NCBI GenBank assembly: GCA_022818135.1
Contig: JAFMSR010000009.1
Coordinates: 17,358,063 to 17,422,062, forward strand
Origin: Saxidomus purpurata
Taxonomy: Eukaryota > Mollusca > Bivalvia > Venerida > Veneridae
Direction: 5' to 3'
DNA: 64,000 nt
The number at the start of each line of letters is the position of its first letter. Position 1 is the first letter of the stretch. This document shows, one piece after another, positions 59,701 through 62,699 of the stretch. The notes beneath the pieces were generated by a model, which worked only from the letters and a program-made list of their open reading frames with translations, made no database searches and was not told where the DNA came from. A program made the position numbers and the translations under genes.

Positions 59701-61176
59701 TATACGGAGTTAACTGTACTCTGATTTCTAGAGCTATTATAATGTATCTTTTAGGGGAATCACAATGTAGCCAAGGTATAGACTAATTCCTGTTTGTATC
59801 TACCAACCCTTTTTGTACGAAACATCTTAAAGATGAAGGGACTAAGAAAGATAATCTTAGACTGCAATTTACAAGGTCTTACCTTTGTTCTCCTTCACTG
59901 GTCGTAACTTTCACTCTAACTTCACCATGGTCTATCTCTGAACCTTGCGTTCTTACACTGTATGTGGCCTCGTCCTCAGCTGTTACCTTGTCAACAGTAA
60001 GTGTATAAACATCATCAACAATATCTGTTTGGAGATTGTCACCAAACTTCACTTTCTGTCCATCTTTGTAAATGCTCACAGTTGACAGTTCAACACCTAG
60101 AGAACAGAGAATTTGAAGCACTGAGAACCAATTTATATTTGTACAAATAAAAACTATGCAATATCCTTATTCAATCATTAGTTTGAAAGATGTCCTAGGC
60201 ATTGGGGCTAAGGAGCTATGACATTTAGGGCAAGTTGGAGCTCAGTGTATAGTCTAATCCAAAAATCTTTAGATAAACTTTTATGCCTATAGACAGTATT
60301 AAAATGACATACTCCCATTCCATTGTGTTGATCTATTCATAATACAGTCAAACCACCTCCTATTGAAGACCACCCTTCAAATAAAGACCAGGATGAAATA
60401 ACTTACACTTTTCAGCTGTTGCGGAAATACCTGTGAATAAAGACCACCTGTCAACAAACTTCTTCCAGTCAATGGTCTATGTTCACTGCTTTGACAGTAT
60501 ATTACTTTATTTAAAAATTCAACTTAATACTTTTATTTTCATATTTGCCATAATTATACTGTGTATCTTAATGTACATGTAAAATGTTCTGAGCTGTCTG
60601 TAGTGTCCGCTATTTTTAGCCATCAGGACAGACTGCATAATATCATGTATATTATTTGTGTTTTGTTTTTGTTAACAAAACTAATAATGTACATGTAAAT
60701 ACATAGTCAGTAAAATAAGAATAGGAGGAACAACACGTCAAACACCAGAAGATGGTAGACTATTATTCATTAATCGACCGGTTTCAGTCCAGCACGGACC
60801 TTCATCAAGATGACTACATAGTTTAACTATGTACAGTTTGTACATGACCAGTGCTTGTCCATAAATTTTCTATATTGCTAAATCTTAAGTGAATATCAAA
60901 AAGCAACGTATAATGGAGAGCCCTATATTTTACCCAAATTCAGTATCATGGCAGCAAATTGTTTACCTTATCAAGCTTCTCTTTCAAGCTTAAAAATGGT
61001 AATTGTCTATGGGATTATAGCTTTTAATAACTAAAAAGTACTAAAGTCTGAAAATATATATCAAATTGATTCTGGCCTTTCCAAGCTCCAGTTGTCTCTT
61101 ATAAGTGATAAATGCTCCCAAAGAGGTATCTCACCGTCTGTGTCCTCCACTGTCAAGGTGTGGAATCGGTACTTAT
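17622..61176 (-). CDS. Giant muscle Ig/SH3 protein (titin/Sallimus- or obscurin/UNC-89-like), 17 exons, partial
   Basis: Seventeen exons were placed by splice motifs, open frame and phase; every neighbouring pair agrees in phase. In order of translation they give: end of one Ig; one I-set Ig (58474 + 48884 exons); an acidic Pro-rich linker (46943); an SH3 domain (46457 + 43582 + start of 33223); a linker; then five I-set domains (23312; 22769+21751; 20878+20280; 20280+18802; 18404+17622). Most I-set domains are split just after the conserved Trp or a few residues later. I-set hallmarks (C...W...D.G.YTC) are clear. Giant sarcomere proteins combine I-set and SH3 domains. Obscurin/UNC-89 normally has DH-PH after SH3, which is not seen here, so a titin/Sallimus-like identity is equally possible. 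Kinase and Fn3 domains are not in the window. The gene continues past 17622 (exon ends in phase 1) and probably past 61176. Confidence 0.8.
18270..18335. repeat. Fold-back hairpin
   Basis: 25-bp arms (18270-18294 and 18311-18335) pair with two mismatches around a 16-base loop, beginning and ending GTACTGAT/ATCAGTAC. Intronic. Probably a small fold-back transposon relic. Confidence 0.6.
18404..18547 (-). CDS. Muscle Ig gene, exon 16: first half of an I-set domain
   Basis: 144 bp, acceptor GTCCACAG, donor GTATGG, phases 2 and 2. It encodes VPTFTRRLQDLEVKEGSRAT and FECKVMGIPDPEIS, ending inside the Trp codon. Confidence 0.85.
18802..18989 (-). CDS. Muscle Ig gene, exon 15: second half of I-set domain
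   Basis: 188 bp, acceptor TATACAG, donor GTATGC, phases 0 in and 2 out. It encodes DTNRRFVVKKEGDAYTLIIK and DDAGKITCKASNEEGEVYCS. I chose the donor at 18801 over internal GTGAGA or GTAAAT because only it matches the next exon's phase. Confidence 0.8.
19060..19215. repeat. Dispersed repeat with palindromic core
   Basis: GTGCAGATCATGATCA and its reverse TGATCATGATCTGCAC flank a short spacer, followed by GTGAACAATAAATGGTACC. Decayed relatives with CTGATCATGATCT occur near 28540, 29855, 30510 and 32300. I recall this family from venerid clam introns. Confidence 0.5.
19220..20279. other. Intron, no gene seen
   Basis: AT-rich intron between exons 15 and 14. A direct repeat (TCAGTAGTACTATATG..AACCCTATA near 20060 and 20190; CCAATCATCT near 20117 and 20252) shows a ~135-bp duplication ending at the exon-14 donor. 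Short open frames here (19152-19412, 19769-20050) have no domain or codon support. Confidence 0.4.
20280..20482 (-). CDS. Muscle Ig gene, exon 14: end of one Ig, start of next, one surplus base
   Basis: 203 bp, acceptor TATTCCAG, donor GTGAGT, phases 2 in and 0 out, again one base too long. SNQLG precedes and KQATCSARLTVVED follows a GGGG run at 20469-20472; with GGG they would be one frame. Then LPKFLKKFDHVTVKEGEEAK ... EPRPDVVWLFDHKPIS starts the next domain. The first Cys is replaced by Thr/Ser. Confidence 0.8.
20878..21140 (-). CDS. Muscle Ig gene, exon 13: I-set domain, one surplus base
   Basis: 263 bp, acceptor GTGTTTCAG, donor GTATCC, phases 1 in and 2 out. That length is one base too long for those phases. 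The frame encodes APKFLTRFYDQQTTEGTA...PEPSVTWLLDDLEIREEK, then shifts at GGGG (20966-20969, CCCC on the plus strand) and continues VRMRHKDGMVSLEI...DQSGTYTCQL in the next frame. Both parts are strong Ig sequence. Confidence 0.8.
21590..21690. repeat. Tandem ~21-bp pyrimidine-rich repeat
   Basis: About five units of CACTCTTTGTGTCTCTACTC type. The open frame through it (21522-21719) is repeat-derived. Confidence 0.6.
21751..21926 (-). CDS. Muscle Ig gene, exon 12: second half of that domain
   Basis: 176 bp, acceptor CAACAG, donor GTAAGT, phases 2 in and 1 out. It completes W and continues MRDGKVIEAEQRFKLL ... EDTGRYTCWARNKFGEAMTE. Classic D-x-G-x-Y-x-C and N-x-x-G-x-A. Confidence 0.85.
22040..22768. 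other. Intron with G7/C22 homopolymers
   Basis: Intron between exons 12 and 11. It contains GGGGGGG at 22588-22594 followed by a run of 22 C at 22597-22618. The second is a likely hotspot for sequencing and copy errors. Otherwise AT-rich, nothing seen. Confidence 0.6.
22769..22928 (-). CDS. Muscle Ig gene, exon 11: first half of an I-set domain
   Basis: 160 bp, acceptor CTCTGCAG, donor GTGTGT, phases 1 in and 2 out. It encodes TPAYFFQMSSCEVSEGRLAR and FDCRVVAYPKPEIV, ending inside the conserved Trp codon. The longest open frame here is in another register, so the exon is easy to miss. Confidence 0.8.
23090..23245 (-). mobile_element. tRNA-headed SINE
   Basis: On the minus strand: GTGTAGTGGTTGAGGCATGT (A-box-like) and GGTCCTGGGTTCAATCCCTG (B-box), then a body ending near 23090. 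It resembles a tRNA, but the arms do not fold into a full cloverleaf by eye. A SINE head is more likely than a functional tRNA. Confidence 0.6.
23312..23548 (-). CDS. Muscle Ig gene, exon 10: I-set domain
   Basis: 237 bp, acceptor TTTGCACAG, donor GTTAGT, phases 1 and 1. It encodes GETAQIECTVSGSPLPKILW, with Cys and Trp, then EEDVGIYTARAMNVNG. The second Ig cysteine is replaced by Ala (IYTA), so the usual disulphide is absent; this is common in intracellular I-set domains. Confidence 0.8.
23738..23880. repeat. Degenerate short tandem repeat
   Basis: Repeated AGATTTACA(T/A)A units over about 140 bp in the intron between exons 10 and 9. Confidence 0.55.
24610..25000. repeat. ACCTTGACC-rich decayed element
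   Basis: Repeated TGACCTTGACC and TGACCC motifs separated by ~130-150 bp, related to the element at 54987-57060. Other decayed patches are at 38700-39420, 41640-42000, 49180-49860 and 61260-61590. Confidence 0.5.
25164..25259 (-). CDS. Muscle Ig gene, exon 9: linker and first Ig strand
   Basis: 96 bp, acceptor TATTTGCAG, donor GTAAGT, phases 1 and 1. It encodes FSTPDSVEFTEYNDG and then RPMFKKRLKSVTAK, a typical start (P-x-F) of an I-set domain. Confidence 0.75.
25935..26820. mobile_element. Tandem-core element, family 1, decayed copy
   Basis: Begins CCTATCACTAAATCGGATTA, like the heads at 1476 and 10629, and has about six diverged units (TGACCATTGTATGAAGTTGT, TTTTCAAGTTAT). It ends at CTCTGGACAAGGAAAATGCA near 26815. 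The ACCG run and terminal hairpin are lost. This copy lies in the muscle gene, outside the B-box array. Confidence 0.6.
26830..27315. other. Intron, nothing seen
   Basis: AT-rich intron between exons 9 and 8. Short direct repeats of GGTCACAAATGCAG near 27245-27280. Confidence 0.3.
27318..27480. mobile_element. pogo/Tigger-like MITE
   Basis: 163 bp with inverted ends: left TACAGCCAAACCTGCCTTAA, right (reversed) TACAGTCAACCCTGCCCTTG. TA at both borders fits a Tc1/mariner-pogo target duplication. Confidence 0.65.
28637..28858. mobile_element. Fold-back MITE
   Basis: About 60-70-bp inverted repeats: ATATACTGAAGTGAAAAAG...GGCTATGTGTAGAAGTA on the left, mirrored on the right with few mismatches. 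The spacer is about 85 bp. The open frames on both strands are artefacts of the palindrome. Confidence 0.7.
28860..33222. other. Intron, repeat relics only
   Basis: No exon found. It holds a G/C homopolymer patch at about 30120-30170 (C8 and G9 facing each other), relics of the CTGATCATGATC repeat at about 29780-29930 and 30490-30530, and a tRNA-B-box-like AAGTTCGAATCCTGG near 32373. Otherwise AT-rich. Confidence 0.4.
33223..33316 (-). CDS. Muscle Ig gene, exon 8: end of SH3 and linker
   Basis: 94 bp, acceptor ATTTTCAG, donor GTACGT, phases 0 in and 1 out. It encodes VVGRDVSGQVCENAAVKNNI and TEQQLVDNK. The phase fits both neighbours. The assignment rests on splice sites and an open frame; there is no domain of its own. 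Confidence 0.65.
33655..33890 (-). mobile_element. SINE-like repeat
   Basis: Shares CTGTTTCAACAGTATTTAAG and the downstream body with 848-1300, and ends with TCACTGAGAGGTTTAGTGGT and AACCTTAACCAGTCACGACC. Upstream in the intron between exons 8 and 7. Confidence 0.5.
34481..35100. mobile_element. Tandem-core element, family 2 (copy 1)
   Basis: Head ACTAGATGGGTGTTCAGTAG, with a GTGTTC..GAACAC palindrome and TTGTGTTGCCCT. About three ~160-bp units follow, with AAAAGGGGCATAACTCTGTC and AATATGACCTTGAC. No ACGG run or terminal hairpin. A better-preserved relative is at 42180. Confidence 0.65.
35101..36420. repeat. Local tandem duplication of family-2 element and flank
   Basis: CAGCCATTGTTAAATACTAG at about 35410 repeats the head at 34470. 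AAGCTGCCCATCTTG ... GGAAACATGTCCACAAACAT at 35275-35320 recurs at 36320-36380. A segment of roughly 1 kb, including the element, was therefore duplicated in tandem and has since decayed. No gene. Confidence 0.6.
36421..37715. other. Intron, nothing seen
   Basis: AT-rich. The 88-aa open frame at 37436-37702 is low-complexity and lies in an AT-rich patch (ATATATACAACAATACAACA); no domain. Confidence 0.3.
37718..38705. mobile_element. Tandem-core element, family 3
   Basis: Head AACAAGAGCTGTCAGTAGGA, then ~150-bp units (GGTCATGATGGTAAACAAGT; TTTCAAAGCAATATCTC; CTTGACAGAGTTATGTACTC). Tail ACCGATGCCGACGCCGGGG-like sequence (38640-38660), then GTAGGATAGCTCCCCTTTTC and a short hairpin. A relic tail is at about 47935-48095. 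Confidence 0.6.
38706..40215. other. Intron with ACCTTGACC-type decay, no gene
   Basis: 38706-39420 carries repeated AAGGTCACTGTGACC and GACCCAGTGACC motifs, a decayed tandem-core element. 39430-40215 shows nothing beyond a GTTCAAAGTGACCATCATAA block that also occurs at 19878. Confidence 0.4.
40216..40389. mobile_element. pogo/Tigger-like MITE
   Basis: Ends TACAGTTGAACCTGTCCTAG and, reversed, TACTGTAGAAACTGTCTTAA. 174 bp. Confidence 0.6.
40560..41310. mobile_element. Tandem-core element, family 4
   Basis: ~190-bp units with CAAAGGGCCATAATTCAGGC, ACAATATGCACGAGGGCACTT and GAGAGTTTGGTTTAAAT. They are interrupted by a poly-A stretch (about 40819-40846) followed by a ~200-bp insert containing a GGTTTGAACCGCTGG tRNA-like motif. 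An ACGGACGGACGGACGG run lies at 41041-41060. Confidence 0.55.
42180..42957. mobile_element. Tandem-core element, family 2 (copy 2, with ACGG run and end)
   Basis: Head TAGATGGGTGTTCAGTAGAA and TTGTGTCGCCCT. Four ~150-bp units (AAAAAGGGGCATAACTCTGT; CATAAGCAATACAATTTGAA). Tail with ACGG x5 (about 42880-42910) and GAAAGGGTGACACAAAAA. The tail GGGTGACACA is the reverse of the head TGTGTCGCCC, so the ends form subterminal inverted repeats. Confidence 0.7.
42958..43581. other. Intron, nothing seen
   Basis: AT-rich, upstream of the micro-exon donor. Confidence 0.3.
43582..43608 (-). CDS. Muscle Ig gene, exon 7: 27-nt micro-exon in SH3
   Basis: Acceptor TCTTTTCAG, donor GTAAGT, phase 0 on both sides. 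Its nine codons (VCYIPKQAL) supply the SH3 G-Y-I-P-x-x-x-L motif. It is too short for an ORF scan but is required to finish the fold. Confidence 0.75.
43609..44520. other. Intron, nothing seen
   Basis: AT-rich. It begins with ordinary intron 3' sequence of the micro-exon. ACAAGAGGGCCAATATGACTC near 43680 is a short head-like relic of a tandem-core element. Confidence 0.3.
44521..46181. mobile_element. Tandem-core element, family 5, nine units, complete ends
   Basis: Head AACAAGAGCCATGTTACACA then TTAATCCCCCCGCC. Nine 144-158-bp units, very uniform (CTCTAAAAGTAGGCAAGGTA; CACTGCACTTCCTACCAATG; AGTACTTTTGGAGTTATGCT). Tail ACGG x7 and TATCCCCTTCGCCTTCGGCG GGGGGATA. The tail GGCGGGGGGATA mirrors the head AATCCCCCCGCC. 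This is the youngest-looking element of its type here. Open frames inside it, including 45868-46182, are repeat-derived. Confidence 0.75.
46205..46385 (-). mobile_element. tRNA-headed SINE
   Basis: Minus strand: GAGGTGCTGTGGTATTGCAT (A-box-like), GGGTCCCAGGTGCAATCCCC (B-box), then a body with ATGACCCAGATATTCCC. It lies 70 bases from the SH3 exon donor. Confidence 0.6.
46457..46603 (-). CDS. Muscle Ig gene, exon 6: SH3 domain, main part
   Basis: 147 bp, acceptor TTTTCAG, donor GTAAGA, phases 0 and 0. It encodes the RT loop region (ACEYTDCLNFVTLNAGDIVE, equivalent to ALYDY...LSF..GD.I.V) and DTVLARNMPQKEK. The first Trp of the usual SH3 WW pair is not present. Confidence 0.8.
46943..47046 (-). 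CDS. Muscle Ig gene, exon 5: acidic linker
   Basis: 104 bp, acceptor TTTTGTAG, donor GTAAGT, phases 1 in and 0 out. It encodes DEVYCEPVLPPVSPEPVEDT and LEIEISEII, a Pro/Glu-rich spacer before the SH3 domain. Confidence 0.75.
47047..48105. other. Intron with family-3 relic
   Basis: No gene. 47935-48095 matches the end of the family-3 element (CACAGAGTTATGTACTT-like, AACCAAGGTGTGAAGCCAAT, AAGTAGGACAG). Confidence 0.45.
48106..48779. mobile_element. MITE with ~30-bp near-perfect TIRs
   Basis: A 674-bp element whose ends are inverted copies starting CACGGACCTATATACACATG. It is flanked by TCTAGAT on both sides (48099-48105, 48780-48786). Inside is an imperfect direct duplication (GACAAAATTTTCAACA at about 48249 and 48467). 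No transposase. It sits 100 bases from the exon-4 donor. Confidence 0.8.
48884..49081 (-). CDS. Muscle Ig gene, exon 4: rest of the I-set domain
   Basis: 198 bp, acceptor CTGTAG, donor GTACGA, phases 1 and 1. It encodes GFPSPEVTWYHHGQQL with the conserved Trp, and CRVENNLGYVQRVITVKRD with the second Cys and N-x-x-G turn. It completes the domain begun 9.4 kb upstream. The intron between them holds copy D. Confidence 0.8.
49180..49860. mobile_element. Tandem-core element, family 6 (decayed)
   Basis: Head ACAAGAGGCTGAAAGAGCCA and CCTTACTAGACTG, then units with CCTTGACCTTTGACCCACTG and AGGGATCATCTAC. The tail is lost. Same family as 54987. Confidence 0.55.
49861..50978. other. Intron, nothing seen
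   Basis: AT-rich; no exon or repeat recognised. The overlapping frames at 50560-50815 have no domain. Confidence 0.3.
50979..51179. mobile_element. pogo/Tigger-like MITE (diverged)
   Basis: AAACTCTGTACTGGTATGAC, ACATTGGGACCATTTCAATT, TTGTTCCTTATATCTAG and the end GAGTTTACTGTA align with the element at 59530. Confidence 0.55.
51180..52183 (+). promoter_or_regulatory. Region upstream of copy D with putative splice acceptor
   Basis: 51640-51930 contains two ~180-bp direct repeats (TTGACCAAGTTTTGTGAAGATCTG and a second at about 51880). GGACTTTTTATTCAG at 52134-52148 is a good 3' splice site 35 bases before the ATG. It parallels the AG positions before copies B and C and suggests a 5'UTR intron. 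Confidence 0.45.
52184..54055 (+). CDS. RING-less TRIM-like B-box/coiled-coil/NHL protein, copy D (intact)
   Basis: A 623-aa uninterrupted frame with the same layout as copy B. The acidic head is residues 1-45. B-box 1 is at about 46-92 (C48, C51, C65, C68, C73, C76). B-box 2 is at about 104-140 (C104-x2-H107-x8-C116-x2-C119-x4-C124-x2-C127-x4-H132-x7-H140, a complete CHC3H2 set). The coiled coil spans about 150-300, and the propeller about 355-620, with TIYVSDRDRHTVTSMTLDG and VYVCGWLSDNVHQLS. There is no RING. The first ~400 residues differ clearly from copy B, whereas the rest is almost the same at DNA level. It lies alone in the intron between exons 4 and 3 of the muscle gene, about 36 kb from the array. 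A cytoplasmic scaffold or immune-type TRIM role is possible but unproven. Confidence 0.9.
   Translation: MASNKSTSSDSDEEYCDEKKPSSFPDNKAVSSSMSLTIGSDEVQEMFCEECEKHENIYVPAEGFCVECVEYKCGMCIRFHRRYFKSHPLQDKDSMPQDFYFEKCTKHPKEMIKFYCGKCEKVTCPECKRNDHPNCCNVEHLPTLVKNVESSKELKDIKENLDKVSKDIETIKIQIKSKTEIASNLKSRAKATIKEHKDKLISTYRQHQKELIEQFDKKMEDTIAKLKSERKELIELIDQKQTNFEQNLMHSENDTVQKVESSQTNLESLKMRNTTLTNDLKQLSAELTQAEVSGQKCKLFLAMKDAQETLKTFEKQILHLQSTDIQYYIIEPLNTEVSVKTLESQTTFFSYRDSTIGRTATFDKEINVECGYISCLCLLSENILIQTDWDRNCLKILKNIHTNTESYDSIKIPSALWGITKVKKNEVAVTFYDKDIVRLITFSDSMTEVNTDDITVGAKCCGIAYSNNNLIVSYTTSPGKVQILDMSGNVLKCFDKDCDGQSLFSQPCYLTLSPDNTTIYVSDRDRHTVTSMTLDGKVKAIYRDDQLRGPQQLTVDESGAVYVCGWLSDNVHQLSSDLTKVKILLDERQGMDSPRSVAYCQKNSRLYVGMYSKKIKVFKLSLK
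54056..54595. other. 3' flank of copy D
   Basis: Non-coding and unlike the flanks of A-C. AATAAA occurs at the stop codon itself and again near 54350 and 54422. Confidence 0.4.
54600..54772 (-). mobile_element. SINE with class-II tRNA-like head
   Basis: Minus strand from about 54762: CTCTGTAGCGGAGTGGTTAA, AAGTCATTGACTTATAATC, then CCTCTCACTAATTGAGGGC (long variable arm). Body AACTGCCC...GTATATGACTG. The best-preserved head of the family, Ser/Leu-tRNA-like. Confidence 0.65.
54987..57060. mobile_element. Tandem-core element, family 6, large copy
   Basis: Head ACAAGAGGCCTAAAAGGGCC and ATTGCTCTACTGGACTGA. About ten ~140-160-bp units (CTGTGACCTTGACCTTTGAC; TCAGTAAGACCAATCATCCT; GATTTTCAAAGTTTGGGTC). 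ACGGACGG run near 56990-57010 and tail GTCCAGTAGAGCTACTA, the reverse of the head sequence. About 2.1 kb, 0.9 kb downstream of copy D. Confidence 0.65.
57061..57440. other. Intron, head-like fragment only
   Basis: AACAAGAGCTGTCACAATTA at 57112 looks like the start of a family-3 element without its core. Nothing else seen. Confidence 0.35.
57448..58268. repeat. 13-bp minisatellite (CACATAGTCAGTG type)
   Basis: About 820 bp of degenerate units CACATAGTCAGTG / CACATAGTCAATG, with occasional 5-6-bp spacing changes. It lies in the intron downstream of exon 3, about 200 bases from its donor. No dyad or spacer structure as in CRISPR. Confidence 0.85.
58474..58562 (-). CDS. Muscle Ig gene, exon 3: start of an I-set domain
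   Basis: 89 bp, acceptor TTTTACAG, donor GTAAGTAAG, phases 2 in and 1 out. It encodes EPQFIVEPVVEVEDGRRLSI then KCSVTG, the A-C strands with the first Ig cysteine. Confidence 0.75.
58563..59529. other. Intron, nothing seen
   Basis: AT-rich intron between exons 3 and 2. A short inverted pair (CGGATTTGCATG near 58957, CATGCAAATCCG near 59086) spans about 140 bases and may be another fold-back relic. Confidence 0.4.
59530..59718. mobile_element. pogo/Tigger-like MITE
   Basis: Ends TACAGTAAACTCCGCTTATA and, reversed, TACAGTTAACTCCGTATATA; 189 bp. Several internal TTATATCCGGA repeats in both orientations. Confidence 0.75.
59883..60096 (-). CDS. Muscle Ig gene, exon 2: Ig domain, C-terminal half
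   Basis: 214 bp, acceptor TCTCTAG, donor GTAAGA, phases 1 in and 2 out. It encodes GVELSTVSIYKDGQKV, then YTLTVDKVTAEDEATYSVR and EVRVKVTTSEGEQ: the D-E-A-T-Y core and G strand of an I-set domain. Cys is replaced by Ser/Val in the usual Y-x-C position. Confidence 0.75.
60343..60499. mobile_element. pogo/Tigger-like MITE
   Basis: Ends TACAGTCAAACCACCTCCTA and, reversed, TACTGTCAAAGCAGTGAACA. Internal AATAAAGACCACC in direct repeat. Confidence 0.6.
60500..61134. other. Intron, nothing seen
   Basis: AT-rich. GACCGGTTTCAGTCCAGCAC with CCTTCATCAAGATGAC (about 60777-60812) looks like part of a dispersed repeat, but no copy is present elsewhere in the window. Confidence 0.3.
61135..61176 (-). CDS. 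Muscle Ig gene, putative exon 1 of window
   Basis: Short exon ending TTGACAGTGGAGGACACAGACG then GTGAGA donor, phase 1, encoding YRFHTLTVEDTDG. It joins in frame to the next exon. The acceptor is uncertain (after GAG at 61177-61179 or AAG at 61172-61174), and the polypyrimidine tract is poor. Confidence 0.4.
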
Positions 61177-61179
61177 CTC

Positions 61180-62200
61180 GAATTCATTTTAATATCTTTC
61201 AATGTATAACAGAGGTACAATCCAGACATGACATGTGCATATATACAGGATTCTAAACTGTCTGAACTCTATGTGTGACCTTGACCTTCAAGAAAAGGAT
61301 ATAGGACTTGCAAGTGAAATATCATCTTCATGTGCTCAACAATTGTGCCATGAAATTTGAAAATCCTTCCATGCATGACAGAGTTACAATGTGAACAGGG
61401 TTCCATTACCTTTAAGCTCTAAATGTGACCTTGACCTTTAATGTGGGGTCATGTTTCTTGCACGCGACACGTTGTGACTTGGTGTGCTGAACATTTGTGT
61501 TAAGGTATTTTAAAATCCATCAATGCATGACAACATTACAGTCCAGACACAAATGTGTGCATAATTTTTATATACAGGATTCCATTACCTTTAAACTCTT
61601 TAAGTGTGCATTCTTAATATATACCCACCTTTGGGTGCATACAAGTCATATCTATTAAATGGGTTAGTCCAAATAATTGTACTCAACCGGTGAATATTGT
61701 TATATTTTTTGCTAGGCGCTATCCAGCCTCTGAAGCGCAGATAACTATAAAATGTCCGTATGTAAAATGGGTCTGCGTTTGAAGTCTTATTATTGAGACT
61801 AAGAAAAACTGTGATACAAAGTATCACAGCGGGCCAACAAACAATAATCCCATGTAAATATTTTGGAAATTGGTGATGGTTGATATTGAGGCATGGCCCC
61901 AAAAGAACTCGAGGGAACCAATTCTGGTTGAACAAGCAAAACCTGACACGACACCACATCTACTGACTGACCTGAAGTATCGAAACTTTACTGTTATCAA
62001 ATAATATGTATTATAATATGCATACAGTATGTCCAGGAATGCTCTATAGACCGTTCCTGGTATGTCTCAATTTTTCATTACCATTATCCTTATTAATTTG
62101 ACATAAATGAAGATTTTTATGATTATTTGCCGTAAAATATTGTTAAATGGTTAAAAAGCTAAAAATGATTATTAAAACAGCAGAATTTTTTTTTTTAAAT
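61180..62200. other. Intron or upstream region, decayed family-6 patch
   Basis: 61260-61590 has three ~140-bp units with TGTGACCTTGACCTT and ATGACAGAGTTACA. The 119-aa minus frame at 61600-61959 has no recognisable domain and I do not call it. Confidence 0.4.
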
Positions 62201-62204
62201 TGGG

Positions 62205-62285
62205 TGTTGATGGGATTCGAACTCGTGGATTCGTAAAAGTACACGTACACATAAGTGTTTGAGCTATCGGCTTTATCCATTAAAG
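62205..62285 (-). repeat. tRNA-like sequence (SINE head or tRNA pseudogene)
   Basis: Minus strand: GATAGCTCAAACACTTATG (A-box-like) and GAGTTCGAATCCCATCAAC (B-box GTTCGAATCC). The arms do not pair well enough by eye for a working tRNA. Confidence 0.45.
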
Positions 62286-62672
62286 TTAGAAATGGGAAAA
62301 AATTAGCTAAGAGAATATCATATATATTTAAAAAGGCCATCAAAGAATATTCAGTCGACTTCACTTCGTTTCTATAATGTCAAAGGCTGTGAAAGTGGAA
62401 AAAAGCAATCATATATACATTTTTCTCGGCGAAGATTGCGACTGAAACGTGAAAAGGGCTTTTTTCTATTTTTATCAATAGATTAGATTGCGCCCTCTAT
62501 GAAACGAACGACAACTCAATTACAAACGACAACTCTTGCTTTTCCAAAAAAATTGACTGTGTCTACAGTTTTCATCTCAGAAGTACCTCAATTTTATAAT
62601 GAAGAGAGACGCATATGTTCGATCTAGTGCTTAAGTCTCCATGCATCTTTTACTCACCACGTATTAAATATA

Positions 62673-62694
62673 GCGGGCCGCTGCTGCGGCCCGC
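62673..62694. repeat. Perfect GC hairpin
   Basis: GCGGGCCGC, loop TGCT, GCGGCCCGC: a 9-bp perfect stem in very AT-rich surroundings. Role unknown. Confidence 0.6.
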
Positions 62695-62699
62695 AATGA

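Noticed and set aside
61600..61959. 119-aa minus-strand frame with a hydrophobic stretch
   Set aside because: No recognisable domain, no splice or start support, and it borders a decayed repeat.
62205..62285. Functional tRNA gene (also 23175-23240 and 46300-46380)
   Set aside because: A- and B-box-like motifs are present, but stems do not pair convincingly; SINE heads or pseudogenes.
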